From assembly GCA_037954235.1 (NCBI GenBank), contig JBBMOA010000003.1:6377453-6441452 (forward strand): 64,000 nt of DNA. The letters are read 5' to 3'. The notes beneath the pieces are model-generated. The model had not been told where the DNA came from. It ran no database searches and saw nothing but the letters and a program-made list of their open reading frames with translations. Positions 1 to 12,869 of this stretch are shown one piece after another. The position numbers were made by a program, and so were the translations under genes. The stretch comes from Aulostomus chinensis. Its lineage: Eukaryota; Chordata; Actinopteri; Syngnathiformes; Aulostomidae. Each line of letters opens with the position of its first letter. Position 1 is the first letter of the stretch.

Positions 1-1160
1 ACAGTAGCTACACGCTCTCAAACCCCCATTCAAATGCATGAAAAAAACTCCCAACTTCACCTTGTCATCTGATTTAGTCTCAATGCAACCTATGAGCTTT
101 CCAGCAGGTGGCAGTCAGAACTAGCATCAACTCAGTGTTTTAACCAGTTAGTCAAAGTAGCTCTGGATAATGTGGTCAACCTCCATCAACGAAACTAGCT
201 GTTTGAGTCTCCACCAAGAGCTGGCTTAAACTGTGGCAGAGGCAGCCAGCAGTGGCACTTCCGGGACATGCCATGGTGGCTGCCGCTGTTTATAGGACCA
301 ACCACTGCATTTTGAGAACCTGCTACAGCAGTTTATGGACCTGTAACAGCAATTGTAGACCCGCAATTGTCTACAGTCTAGGTCATGGACTTGAAGCACC
401 ATTTCACAACGTACCACTGTGGTTTGTGGAAATGATGTGGCTTATTGTAGACTTTTCATGGCATGTTGAGGACCTGACATGGGATTTCCAGCTAATTTTT
501 ATTGACCAGTGACTTTAGCTGGAGCTGGAGTTCCTGTTCAGACACTCAGGTTGTGAGTTTATAAATGTTAAGTCCTAAAAACTTGCTGTTGCAGGTCTTC
601 AGCTGCTGTGGCTAATCTTCATAAAGCAGTCCAATGTCCACAACTGCTGCAGCAGGTGTTCACATTGCAGTGGCAGCTGCCCCCTGAAGTGCCACTACTA
701 ATGGCCTCTGCCTCAAACCTCTACCAAACATCTTGGTAGCATAAAAGTCTAGAGGTAACATCATCATGGACTGCAGCTGAGAGCTTAATGTGGTGCAGCA
801 TGGTCTGCTACTAAATTTGCGTGGAGTCACACAACTTAATTGTGACTTTATTACCTATCTGACTGATGTAGCCACAAACTTACCTTTGACAAACACACAG
901 ACAACTTGTAATATCATTATTATTATTATTTTATTTTTATAGCAAGTTATGCTGCCACCTCTATGTTAGACTTGGAGTACTACATACACACAATGTCAGC
1001 TTAGCTTTTTCCACAGTTTAAATGGACAATTAATACCCAAGTATCTTGATGTCAAAATGTGTGCAAATTGGCAATGTTTGCATCGTGTACATTGACGTTA
1101 ATGACACCATATTTAATGATTAGAACACAATTCCAAATGACACCATCACAAACCATGGAT
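1..1160. other. unique intergenic sequence, no gene seen
   Basis: This stretch has no convincing exon or known repeat. The short open frames around 226..512 overlap on both strands and have no recognisable composition or domain. A short TTA/ATT tract lies near 915..935. A CTCF-like motif is listed separately. Confidence 0.5.
101..114 (+). promoter_or_regulatory. CTCF-like core motif
   Basis: The bases CCAGCAGGTGGCAG fit the vertebrate CTCF core consensus CCASYAGRKGGCRS at all 14 positions on the plus strand. It sits in unique DNA. Occupancy cannot be judged from sequence. Confidence 0.5.
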
Positions 1161-1169
1161 GAAAATATT

Positions 1170-1910
1170 CACCTCGTCGCAGTATCTAACACTGACAAGC
1201 CTTGCTGAAACCTCCAGACCTCGATTAGCAGACACTGAATTTTTTCCTACAATATATTCTAGTAATGATAATTATTTTGTCGAGGAGCATAAAGATAACT
1301 TAACTGGTTAGTCATTGTGGTCACGCAGAATTTACGTTCTTTGCTCACCATTCGTTCACCTGCGAGGAAAACCTGTACATGTATCTTAGAAGCGAAGGTT
1401 ATCATCCGACAACGATTAAGCAAAAGGTTGTTGACCGGAGCAGCCCAATGGATAAACTCTGGTTTCCAGTAGAAGGTGTTGGTAACGTTCACTTATAGGT
1501 GCTAGGTGGGCCATGACTGGTAGAATGCTAACTTTAGCATAGCGAATGATGGAGCTTCGTGTATTTTCCACTGAGAAGGTGAATTGGAGAATATCAAAAG
1601 CAGGGAGCGGCTGAATTATATACTTACCCCCTTGATAAATTAAAAGCTTCCCAAGAGGCTCAATTTCGTCAATCCAGAGAGGTTAGCCCCCCTTATTTCC
1701 CGGTGATTCTTTGCCAGTAGATGATTTCTGCTGTATCAGAGACAATATGGCCGACCACGGCCACCTACTTACGGCAATGGCGGCCGCGGAGGGACATACA
1801 TCTTTAAAATCGCAACTAACGAAACAACACCACTTGGTAGGCATTAGGTCTGTTTTTCAGCAATATTTCATTCTTATCTGGAATTTCACGTAGAGATCTC
1901 AGTAAAAGGC
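1170..1910. promoter_or_regulatory. CpG-enriched promoter-like block with a YY1-type motif
   Basis: CG dinucleotides are clearly denser here than in the surrounding 10 kb. At 1774..1785 the plus strand reads GCAATGGCGGCC, a YY1-type site like those at housekeeping transcription starts; ube2v1 in this same window has an almost identical one over its start codon. Two readings are possible. On the plus strand an ATG at 1777 opens MAAAEGHTSLKSQ. On the minus strand a perfect GTAAGT donor at 1772..1767 would end a 5' exon at 1773, giving a leftward gene whose coding part is outside the window. In human, CSNK2A1 lies on this side of TCF15 in the same orientation, which favours the leftward reading, but no CSNK2A1 coding exon is visible. 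Confidence 0.45.
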
Positions 1911-2017
1911 CGTTTCATCGAACTACTCGAATAAATGGTAACCTGGATTAAAAAAAAAATCTGCTGGGAAACCCAACGACAAACAAGTGTTACTGTGTGT
2001 TCACACCAAATGCCAAT

Positions 2018-2372
2018 GCGAATTTAGCACTGTTGCCTCACAGCAAGAAGGTTCCGGATTCGAGTTCCGGCTCGGACATGGGATTTTTCTGTGTGGAGTT
2101 TGCATGTTCTCCCTGTGCCTGCATGGGTTCTCTCTGGGTACTCCGGCTTCCTCCCACAGTCCAAAAATATGTTATGGCTAATTGGATACTCTAAATTGAC
2201 CGTAGGCGTGGCTGTGAGTGTGAATGGTTGTCTGTCTATATGTGTTGGCCCTGCCATAGATGGGTGACCTGTCCAGGGTGAACCCCGCCTCTTGCCCGAG
2301 AGCCGCTGGGATAGGCTCCAGCCCCCTGCGACCCCTAAAAGGAAGAAGATGGATGGATGGATGGATGGATGG
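2018..2372 (+). repeat. tRNA-derived SINE, full-length type, (GGAT)n tail
   Basis: The copy has a degenerate pol III B-box region (GGATTCGAGTTCC), then the shared body running through CTGTGTGGAGTTTGCATG and TGGATACTCTAAATTGACCG, then GGGATAGGCTCCAGCCCC and a GGAT tail. The head has lost the usual GGTGGTGCAGTGG A-box segment. Layout is like the mermaid/V-SINE type elements of teleosts; the exact family name was not verified. Open reading frames across it come from the repeat. Confidence 0.85.
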
Positions 2373-3225
2373 AACTTTGAATGACCTTAGGATAAGGTGA
2401 TCTCTACCTGACTGAGGTGCAATGGTGGCAATGAAAGCCATTGCAATGTCAGTGTGTTTCCACAACGACTCATGGATGGATTGATGGATGGGTGTATGTT
2501 TTCCAGACCTTGAAAAGTCTGCAATGTTGATTGAACATCTAAATAAAGTATGGAAAACTTTTCTCTCGTACTCGAATTTTAGAATATGCTCAAAGGCACA
2601 TAATCTTGTAAAATTAGAAATACACATAGAAAGCATATAAAAACATACGATTTCCTTACTGGTCGGTCCTGGACTGCTATCTAATCAAAACTCGTTTAGC
2701 TACCTTTTCAGCTTGAACTTTTATACTAAACACAACAAGTTCAATCTCAACCAAAAAAAATAAGCACACAAGTATAAAATACATAAAGTTTGGGTCGGGG
2801 GGGGGGTTGTGGAAGTTTTGAAAAAGTCTGGATAAAGTCTGGAATTTTTACTGGATAAAGAGCAAGCACCCTGTATTAGGTTTAAAGATGATGGGAAACG
2901 TTTCAGAATTAATATTGGAAAATTGTGGCCCAAAACGTGAGTTTCATCTATTTTAATAGTCCTGACTTTAAAAACAAACAAATAATCATAGGCAATGCAC
3001 TTCTCTGGGGTGAAAATGCACCGGTGCCGAATAAATGCATCCATGCTATAAAATCAGTCCTGGACATCTGCAAATCAGCACACACGATGAGGAGGGAGTT
3101 AGTCCTGTTGTGGGAATTTCATAAACCAGGGTTTGAGCATCCTTGTCCCACTTAAATGAAGGAGGGACCTCCAAGATGGCAACTTGCCGTTGAACCCTCT
3201 CCTTTATGTCGACAGTATTTACTGA

Positions 3226-3276
3226 GCTTCTTCTTCTTCTTCTTCTTCTTCTTCTTCTTCTTCTTCTTCTTCTTCG
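3226..3276. repeat. (CTT)n microsatellite
   Basis: About 16 CTT units. It creates artificial poly-Phe and poly-Lys frames on the two strands. Confidence 0.95.
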
Positions 3277-3389
3277 GAGTAGTAACTGTCACAGGGCCAG
3301 CTGGGCTGAAGATAAATAATTTGTTACATTCTATTTTCAAAACGAACCCTGTAAGCACACACCAAGGTGAACACATTTGTTTAGTATCT

Positions 3390-3403
3390 CCACGAGAGGG
3401 CGC
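3390..3403 (+). promoter_or_regulatory. CTCF-like motif, one mismatch
   Basis: CCACGAGAGGGCGC fits 13 of 14 positions of CCASYAGRKGGCRS on the plus strand; the pyrimidine at position 5 is G. Confidence 0.35.
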
Positions 3404-3409
3404 CTCTAA

Positions 3410-6400
3410 CATTTGACAAACGTGCTGTGGTCCTCTCAACTTTCTGAAACGCAACTACACAACAGACTGACATGTACTACAACATGCTGTTCCGTGTAAT
3501 ACTTAAATCACACAAGGAAAAGGTCAGGCTTTGACACTAAGAGTATACTGCTGTAAGAGTTCAGGATATATGGTCACTGAAGTTTGTTTGTCTGTTTTAA
3601 GACATGTTGATGGCCTATTTTTTAGCTTCAGTCAGGTTGTTCTACAAGTTGATTTTGTTGTTGTATCTTTTCTAGTCTCAGTTTCAAAAATATTTATTTA
3701 TAATACTTATTTGAATTCGTTTTTTAATCACAAATACTATACTAGTTATATGATGCTGTGGTTTTGTGATTGTTGTCTGTGTCTCTCAGAACAGGTTCTT
3801 TTGCCCTTCATGGTTCCTCACATCTGTTTATGGAGACAGCAACTGCTCTCCTTTGTACACAAGCACCCAGCTAGGTTTTTTTTCACTCTAAGAACATTGT
3901 AATACTATAACTGTGCAATCATCATGTTTTCAGTGTGGTTTTTGTTGTTGTTGTTGTTCCCAGAATGTTCTTCTAAAAGGTAAGATACAAAACATTCTGA
4001 AATAAAGTTAGTGATAATCTTGTAAAAAGGTCATTAGCCTCTCTCGTTTTTTAAATATTATTTTTGTGCCAACTCAAGCTTCTTTAGTAGTGGAGAGAGA
4101 GACAAGGAAACAGGGGAGGAGGGATTGTGGTGCTGCAATGGTTCAGCCAGCCAGGAATCAATGCACTGCTCAGGGCATCTGAAGCAGTGTGCAGCCCTCG
4201 GCTAGCAGGTGACCCCCTACCATTACACTCTTATTGGCAGCAAGTGTTGTTTTTGTTCTCTAATTCTATTTTTAGGCTAAGCTGGCATGCTTTAAAACTT
4301 CAGTCAGAAATTTTTGTCCTGACATACACGACAGTTTAAGATTAATGGAACATTATGACACAATAATCCTGTACCTCTGTGATTCAAAACATGAAGGAAA
4401 ATTCAGTTTCTGATCACTTTGGCAGCTTGGACCATGCTCAGTGGGACAGCTGCCTTCCTCGGAACTATGTCACTAACACCGTTTGAACATATGTGTCCAT
4501 GTCAACCCTTCATTAACATTTGATACTCATCCTGTTAGAATGTCAGGATATTTAAAGAGTAAAATTTTGTTCCAGCCAGTTGCATTTTTCCCCAATATTT
4601 CTTTCTGTTAACCTCATAATATTTGTTCTATGTGTTGTATTTTATTTATACTTTTGTGTTTTTACATGCGTAAATAATTGCAGTTTTTGTACCGCCATAC
4701 AAATATTGTTTGATGTTACGCTCACCCCCCCTTAGTCCTGGTAGACTTGGTAAACATTAAAACTTAATGGAAAATTATTTGCAAGATTAACAACCTCAGA
4801 ATGTGACATAAACTTTATTACAAATAATCTCTAAGACAATCATAGCTGTCATGATCATCGATGATGAGGGGCGTCCCCAGTCAGCTGCGACCAACACTGA
4901 GCTATTATAAGATAAGTGACATATTTGAGGCCGCAGGGGTCTCATTTTTGGTGAAGGTTCAGGTGCTAGAGAGGTGTTGGGCTTGGAGCAGGCTGTCACA
5001 CTCATTTGTCTCCAGCAGGCAGCAGGCCAGCTGAGGAGGTTGTTGGGGGCAGCAGGTTTCTGTCAGCAAGACTATTCATTGTGCTCTTTAGGGCCTTGAT
5101 TGAGGATATCCTCTAAACAATTACTCCGGCTGTTGAAACTGGTTCAAAGTTTTCAATCGTATATTCTTCCTCCCATCCATCTCCCAGTTACAGGACGCTC
5201 CAAGCAGTGAACAATTGCTTTCATAGGCCTCAGAATCATTCTTCATGCCTTGTTAAAATGCAAATCCACAGGCTTCCTTCAGGAGAGTTTTTCCCATGCA
5301 CTGTCACAACTAGAATAATTTATGACTCTCTGTATGTTTTTTTTTTTTCCTGGATTGAGAGTTTAAAAATTCACAAATGGTTGAATGGAAGTGCACAAAG
5401 CAGTAGAATCACCTCCTTATTTTCCACTGCACATGTAGAAAGTAATTTTGAATATCAAAATGTAAACTAGTCAAATCTGTGTATTTTCAAAGGAATCCTC
5501 ACTCCCAGCTTCAGTGGTTGTCATTGACGTCAGGCCGCTGTGAACGTCAAACTCTTTCCTCTGTCAGTAATCTTTGTATAGACATATTGTTGTAATATTT
5601 TGGCAGAGGACAAAATTGGGCCTCAAACCAGTCACCTTTCACCTCAGCATTATGGAGCACCACCCGAATACTGAGGTAGAGTGCAGGAACAGGAGCCCAG
5701 CTGACGGCAATCTGAGCCTCGCCCTGGTGGACCGATATTGTGTGTACTAATGTCTCAGGTCATTCCACTGCTTCCTGCTGGCTGCGAGGGAAACAAGAGT
5801 CCCCAGAGTGACCACTGCTCAGAGGAGAGTGTCTCAACACCATCTCCTGTACACACCCACACTCATCTATACACTTTGACTGATATGTCTGTATAGGGAT
5901 AGTGCTGGCCTGAGATTTGCACAGCAGCAAACATAGTCATCCATTACTGGCATACAGAAATGTATGTTCTTTACTGACAACTACATGTAATGTAGTTATT
6001 TTTATTTTTCCATTCAGAGTTGTTTTATTTATTTTGTCAATTTTTAATAATGTGGTGCCAACTTCTATTTTCACTTTGACTATTTTTGTTGTTGCCTTCA
6101 ATAGCATCTGGCTCTGGTTTCTCTTTTAATCATTGTGTAACATACACTGTTGCAGGTCATTCATAAACTTTGACTTCTGACATGCAATTACGTTTGCTTA
6201 TGTTTTTGGTTTTTGGTTTTTGAACAGGATGTTTAAAAGCCATTAATGGAGGCTGGCAGTAACTTCACTCCACTCCTTTACCTGGTGTGGTAAAACTGAC
6301 AGACCCTGGCTGACAGAAATGCACTTTGACACTTTCAAATGCTGAGATTAATTGCCTGAAAGCTGCACATAGACAACAAACATTTATCATTTCAATGAGG

Positions 6401-6940
6401 CTAAAAACATTACACAAAATCAACATATTTCTATAATCTTTGTGAAAAGTAGGGTTGATGTTATAGAAGAAGCACTATGTTACTCTAGGACATGGCAGTG
6501 TGTCTACACTCATCTCAGAATTGTCACACGGTGTTTTGCTACAACAAAACTGTATTATAACAACTGTATTATAATACAGTCTGATGTCACCTGCAGCCGT
6601 CTGGCACTCTGGCATTATACTCTTTAGGCTCAGGTGATAATATTGCTGTTTAGTAGAGTTCTGCAGTGAAGCAAGGTTTTTTAATAGGTCAACCCAAAGG
6701 TTAACATCGTAATGGGTCACCTCAGACAAAAGCCAGTCAGAGTTTGGATTCCTGATTATTGCCAAAAATGAGCTCTGGTTCCAAAAACAGTTGAGATATT
6801 TTGTTTCTCACAATAATCTTCACATATGAATACAGCCTTATGATTTTTGATGCATTAGTACAATTGTTGGAAGCACAAAGTGACTGTTATTCTATGAATG
6901 AGCTACATGGACTGCACTACTTCTTCTATTATGCGCTTTA
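3410..6940. other. intergenic, no gene seen
   Basis: AT-rich single-copy-looking DNA. The frames at 3531..3902 and 5917..6129 are Phe/Leu/Val-rich translations of T-rich sequence, without domain features or splice signals that make sense. A somewhat GC-richer patch lies at about 5640..5870, without a supportable frame. Confidence 0.5.
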
Positions 6941-6949
6941 TAAGGCAAC

Positions 6950-7105
6950 TGCTGGTGACCCTGGGAGGTATAGACTTCCTTGTACTTCCTTACCTAACCT
7001 ATGTTGTTGTGTTGTTGTTGCGTAACCAACTGTACCAGTCTCTGCTCCCTTAATTGCCTCCCATGGAGATAAATAAAGTTTTCTGAATCTGAATCTTTAT
7101 CTGAA
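6950..7105 (+). mobile_element. 3' end of a non-LTR retrotransposon (L2/Rex1-like tail)
   Basis: The segment ends in AATAAAGTTTTCTGAATCTG followed by further TGAATC-like units. This is the kind of short tandem 3' tail made by L2/Rex1-type LINEs in fish. No coding part is preserved. Confidence 0.45.
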
Positions 7106-7217
7106 TGACTTCAGCGTCACCAAAACTAGCTTTGCGTTTCTTCTGTTTCTCCTGTGCTGTGTACAGTGAATCAGTCAAGGCATCCATGCCTTTATTTCAT
7201 GTTATTGTTTTGGGTTA

Positions 7218-7581
7218 GGGCGGCATGGTGGTGCAGTGGTCAGCACTGTTGCCTTGGAGAAGGTTCTGGGTTTGAACCCCGGCTCAGGCACAGGTTCTTT
7301 CTGTGTGGAGTTTGCATGTTCTCCCTGTGCCTGCGTGGGTTCCCTCCAGTACGGATGGGGGTTCCTCCCTCAGTCCAAAGACATCAAGTGGGAACGAGGC
7401 TGATTGATACTCTAAATTGACCGTAGGTGTGACTGTAGGTGTGAATGGTTGTCTGTCTCTATGTATTGGTCCTGAGATGGACTGGTGACCTGTCCAGGGT
7501 GAACCCCGCCTCTCGGTGGGATAGGCTCCACCCCCCTGCCACCCTTAACAGGATAAGCAGTAAAAAATGGATGGATGGATA
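7218..7581 (+). repeat. tRNA-derived SINE, near full-length
   Basis: Begins GGCGGCATGGTGGTGCAGTG, carries a B-box-like GGGTTTGAACCCC, the shared body, TGGGATAGGCTCCACCCCCC and a short GGAT tail. Same family as the copies at 2.0, 20.2, 47.4, 58.9 and 60 kb. Confidence 0.9.
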
Positions 7582-7599
7582 ATTAAAAATAGCTGATGA

Positions 7600-9240
7600 G
7601 CAAATTTTTGTTTCCTTAAGTGAATTTTTCTTTGTCCTCATTGAATTTCAATCAGAAAGCAAATGCATTTACTAAAGAATCACAGCAGCAACGACAACCT
7701 TTTTTTCTGAGCTTTTAACTGGCTGGATGTGGTATTTAATTCACATTTTTAGAGTAGCCAGGGGGTTTGACTCTCAGGTTTATAAAAATCCAGCAAATAC
7801 AAAGTTGGCTAACCTGAGGTATAGTTGATTTAATGCAGCCATTTTTACTGATGTTGAACCCGTACATAAATAACAACTTTATTCATACAGCACCTTTTTT
7901 TTTAAACAAAGTTACCAAATGCTTAACAGGAAGAAGTAAAATAAGGCAAAGAAGAATAACAGCAATTAAAAGATCAATATAAAAGAATCAAATACAAACG
8001 AATAAATGTAAGAGAGAGAAACTAGACATGGCAGAGAATCTGCAAAAAATAAATCATATAACATGTAGTGTGCTGTGCCGTATTAACCAGAATGAATAGC
8101 CAGCTATGCCATTGCATTTGGTACCAACAAACAACTTTGCAATTTTTTCGGTTAGTTTAAATTTAAATGAAATATCATTAAGTTATTTATATACAATTTT
8201 GCTGTTGAGATTTTCTGAGCCCTTGAAACTCACTGATATAATGTTAATATGCTGTGTAGCATTATTTTCAATTTCAAATGCAATTTTCAGGCAAAATAGC
8301 TTTAAAATGATTTAATTGAAAAATCTTTATCAACTGATGGAAACAACAAAATCAATTTATGGCTAAATGAGTGTCAATGCGTCGCTGAAAGGCTTCTTTT
8401 AAGCTAATAGGTTAGCTGTTGATTTATGAATCAAACTCATCAATTTAATCAACTCTAGTTTTATTGTTTCATTTGTCTTTTTTAATATTATTTTAGAAAT
8501 TAGAATGATAGATGTTTCAGTCATCAGGGTCCTTGTCGGAGGAAATTCTCAGCTATCCAAGCCCATGCTTACCAAAGGAGGGTTGATGTTTGCCTCTCAT
8601 CCAGTGAGCTTCTCCAGCTCTGACTGCCTACAGGGAAGTCCCCCTTATTCAGGCTCTGTAGAGATATTTCTGGGATTCCCCTCCAGTCAGAAAGAAAGGA
8701 AGACACCCAAACCAATTTGTCCTTGATTAAACCACCCTTTCATGCGAGTCGTCTTTTTTGTCCTCGGATCACCATGGAGACAGATGAGGTCCTGCCAAAT
8801 ACAGGCTTTGATAAGTACCTGGGAGACTTTCACTGAAATTATTTACGTTATTCGTTGCCTTTGAGTGTGGAATTGTTTGGGCTAACTCAATCTGACTTTG
8901 CTGTCCCGTTTTGTAGACATTTAAGAATAATGACAGTTGACGTGCAACTGCTTCAGCGCCAGAGGTGCCAGAATGTTTACCATGAGGACTGTCACACGAC
9001 TTAAATGACTGCCTGAAGGCGTTCATCGAGGGACTTGACCTGATTTGAGATGTTTGCAGGCATGTTTTAACAAATGGAAAATGAAGTAAATAGTTTTATA
9101 TCTCAAGCCACTTATTAACATTCTTCTGTGTTCTTCAGTGTAGCAAGTGTGTTGCTGATGACCCAAGGATGCTCCCTTTTGTACTTTTGTTGCAGTTTTT
9201 GTGTGCATCCTTTCTGAAATTAATAAAAGCTTGCAAATTT
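7600..9240. other. intergenic, no gene seen
   Basis: AT-rich sequence with only short frames that carry no recognisable features. No repeat family recognised. Confidence 0.5.
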
Positions 9241-9245
9241 TATTT

Positions 9246-9815
9246 GCCCCTCCTGGAACTGTCACCTTATTGTGGTGGAAGTGTTTGAGTGCCCTAAGGA
9301 CCCTATGAGCTATGCTGTCAGGGCCCCTGGTAAGCTGAGGAAGGAGGCCTACAGGGTGTGGCTGGTCTGTGGAGCGGTCAATCTTCGTTCCAACCCTCAC
9401 CTATGGTCATGAGCTCTGGGTAAGGACCGAAAGGACAAGATCGCGAATACAAGCGACCCAAATGAGTTTCCTCTGTATGGAGGCTGGGCTCTCCCTCAGA
9501 GATAGGGTGAGAAGCTCAGTCATTCGGGAGGGACTCAGAGTAGAGCTGCCGCCCCTCCATGTTGAGAGGATTCAGTTGAGGTAGTTCAGGCATCTGGTGA
9601 GGATGCCTCCTAGATGCCTCCCTTGGGAGGTCTTCCAGGCATGTCCGATTGGGAGGAGGCCTCGGGGCCGACCAAGGATGCACTGGAACACCTCAGGATT
9701 CCCCCAGAAGAGCTGGTGGAAATGGCTGGGGAGAGGATTGTCTGGGCTTCGTTGCTGAGGCCGCTGACCCCGGACCCGGACCCCAATTAGTGGAGGACGA
9801 CGACGACGACAAATT
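9246..9815 (+). mobile_element. degraded LINE, C-terminal end of the reverse-transcriptase ORF
   Basis: The plus-strand frame from 9369 reads TLTYGHELWVRTER, then LSLRDRVRSSVIREGLRVE, then (after a stop and frame changes) WFRHLVRMPP and GRRPRGRPRMHW. This block is very common at the C-terminus of teleost non-LTR retrotransposon polyproteins. The upstream 9246..9370 part (LSGPLV, RRPTG-like) appears to be another piece of the same ORF joined by an internal deletion. The element ends in a GAC-rich tract near 9796..9812. Inactive: several stops and a frameshift. Confidence 0.8.
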
Positions 9816-10947
9816 TTATTTGATTTGCTCTGGACCTGAAGGTGGTGATGCGTGTAAATCCCACTGTATCAAAATATCTGGAATTGCCAGAAATAGGTGG
9901 AATTTGGCTTCCTTGGCCCACTAAAAAATGTGTGGGACCCTTTTGTTTCACAGTTTGATGTTTTTAAAATATATTATATACCAAGTACAAATAAACTGGA
10001 GTTAAGTTCATTTGCGTTGTGGAGACTCACTGTTGCCTGCTGTTCTGGAACAGCTTTAAATAGCTGAAATCAACACAAGAACTTAAACTGACCCCAAAAA
10101 GCTGCCAAACCCCGCAACGTATAGCTACAGATGCTGTTGAAGACGCCAGCTCAATTACCAGAGCACTGTGGCAACCCACTGGCGACACTTGGCGACCTAA
10201 ACCAATGCACCTTTTCCTCACCGGAATCAAACCACCAATTTTGACCGTGACTTAGCAATGATACACAGGTTAGAGATGGGGAGAGTCCCAGGGAACATTT
10301 CCACCCAATACCTCAGGCACATCCATGTATTTCAGGAGGAGGGTTGGGAATGGCAGGCCTGTACCCCACTGAACCCAGGGACCAGGTTTATAACAGCAAG
10401 TTATTTCAAGCTAATTAAAGCAAAACATCACAAAACAATATTATTCCTTGGTAAACCTTATTATTAGGGCCTGAGCCAGAAGGTACTTCTGGTTTTGGTT
10501 TCTTTTCCTGCAGTGCAACAGCCCCAGAGCTGCTGTTGTTGCTACAGGTTTTCTTTCCCTTTCGTTTCATATCGAAAAGTAAAAGACACTGGTAATGGTA
10601 CTGGGATGGGGTTCAATTCTCTACAGTGTCATGCTGACTGTTTGGCATGTACATGAAAGCCTGCAATTTCTACTCCTGTAGCAATAACAACTGCTATTAA
10701 CTTCCAAAATTTGTCAAACGCTTCCTACTATTAGCAATATATACAACCTTTAGAAGTATAGCTGAATCTGTAGTTCAAATAATAGAACACTAGATTTGAC
10801 GCATCTACCACCATCCATACTGGGAGCCAATAAATCCACCCAGTTCCAAAAGACACACATCCAGAAAAAGCATGAACTAGTTTTACCAATTTTCCTTTTA
10901 CTGACCCCCAACTCTTTTGATATGCATATAGAAATGCACACACGCAC

Positions 10948-10985
<38 letters not shown>

Positions 10986-11505
10986 AAAATATCATCAAGT
11001 ATCATCTAAGTTGAATACCCCGCTGCACCTACGTCAGATAGACTTAAAACACACAAGGACTCTGGATGATCTTGAGGTCATTTGGATTCTGAGGTAGGTC
11101 ATTTTGTGTCTTCATTACGCAATCAAAGAAAACAGGTTTGAGAGGTAAACTTTCCACACTGCAATCAGAAAATAGATTTGAAAGCAAACCGTTCGAAATT
11201 GTAATCACAACCTAGATTAAGTAAAATTTTCCCTTTTTAAAATGATATTTGAAATAGTTGTAAAATTGATTTGATTGATTGCAAAATTAAAACCTTTGCT
11301 TGCGGTTCAACCTTTTTTCTGCTCCCCCTTATTCTGAGGTATTTAGAGTGTCGTTACTATGCAATCAAACAAAACTGACATGAGAGCAAAACTCTCCTTA
11401 CACTCATATGAGTATCTTCCGAAGTCTCTGGAAGCCTGTCCCGAACAGTAGTGTTAATTTCCTTTATTGCTGTTTCCATAACAAGATGTTTTTACGGTAC
11501 CGTGT
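9816..11505. other. intergenic with one CA microsatellite
   Basis: No gene seen. A (CA)n tract with some CACG interruptions lies at 10937..10983 and produces the Val/Cys-rich frames on the minus strand. The rest is AT-rich with no recognised repeat. Confidence 0.5.
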
Positions 11506-11509
11506 TGTT

Positions 11510-11729
11510 AGCCCTGTGCCCAACCCCCAAACCTGGAGGACCAGTGGATCATTCTTTGTCTGACCGACCCAAGAACACCTGGCGGAGGACTGTAGAGGGA
11601 GAACTGAAGACCCTGCATCATACCTGGGGTTCCATCAAGACTCTGGCCCAGAACAGACAGGAGTGGAGATCCTTTGTTGCTGCCCTACATGCCAGCCGGC
11701 ATTTAAGGCAGTAAGTAAGTAAGTAAGTC
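11510..11729 (+). mobile_element. RTE-like LINE, 3' coding end and (GTAA)n tail
   Basis: The plus-strand frame reads KNTWRRTVEGELKTLHHTW, then RQEWRSFVAALHASRHL, the conserved C-terminal segment of RTE-like fish retrotransposons. It stops at 11712 and is followed by GTAAGTAAGTAAGTAAG, the expected short-unit 3' tail. A 5'-truncated, dead copy. Confidence 0.8.
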
Positions 11730-12740
11730 TCCTTACACTGCAACCTCTTTTTCTTATTTGATTACAATTTATTGTAATTTGTGATTATCTTTATAAGTTT
11801 TGTTTGTGAGTCAAAAAAACTTTGCTGATCAAAAACTTTTGGTTGTGAATCTAAAAACTTTACAAGCAGTTCCGGTGAATGTTGTGGGCGGGACCTAAAC
11901 TAAAAAGACACATGACAAGTCACAATTGGCCAGTCATTACTGGGATGACAGTTTGACAACAGCGACAGGGGAAGCTCCCATCAGTCACAATAAGAGAAGA
12001 CAGATTTCAGAAGAGTTTGAATGGGTTGATGTATGTCACTTTTGTTAACCCTAAGAAATAATGGGCTAGAAATGTAATGTATTTTGTCCACCTGTGACTG
12101 CTGGCTCAACTCATGTGGTTCGGTATAGTTTGAAAGATATACATAGATTCCAATTTCTGGGATCAATAACTCAAAAGGGGAACACTGTTTAAAATCAAAT
12201 GACACATCTCAACAACCCCAGTAACACAGAAAACGAGCTGCCACCTCAGGTTTTTATCTAAACCAGATGGCTTCCAGAGAGATTGAGATTAAGAATTTCT
12301 ACAGTAACAAGTACAATTCAATTCCATGTGGGACATGTGGAAATTGTTGCCAAGGTTTTTTTTTTTTTTTTTCAAGTTAATGGTACTCAAATAATGTAAA
12401 AGAAAATACAATAATCCAGTCAGTTTAAAGCTTAGAGAAAACTTTTTTTTAACTGTGATTTGTAGGTAACTGCAACGACTGTCTCAATAAACTTCACTGA
12501 GGAGGACAAAGAACAATGTACTCAAGAAAACATATATTAGCTTGGAAACTATAAGTATTTCTTGCTAGAAAGTACTACACGTTTGTATGTAGCATTTACT
12601 TGGAATTCATGTGAGGAATGTCAGTTGCACCAAAGGGTCCATATCATGGAATCGAGTTGTTTACATTGTATTGTGCGTTTTTGTTGATTTGTTTTAGTTT
12701 GCATTCAATTGCATGATATCATTTTGTAGGCACATTTGAG

Positions 12741-12823
12741 TGTGTGTGTGTGTGGGGGGGGGGGGGTGCAATCTCAATTCAGTTCAATAGCAATAAAGAA
12801 TATTCTTCTTCTTTGTCTGCTTC

Positions 12824-12859
<36 letters not shown>
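12741..12859. repeat. GT/poly-G tract and (CTT)n microsatellite
   Basis: A short (GT)n run passes into a G homopolymer (12741..12767), then a mostly CTT array at 12803..12859. These explain the Ser-rich frame here. Confidence 0.9.
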
Positions 12860-12869
12860 TTCCTCTTGG

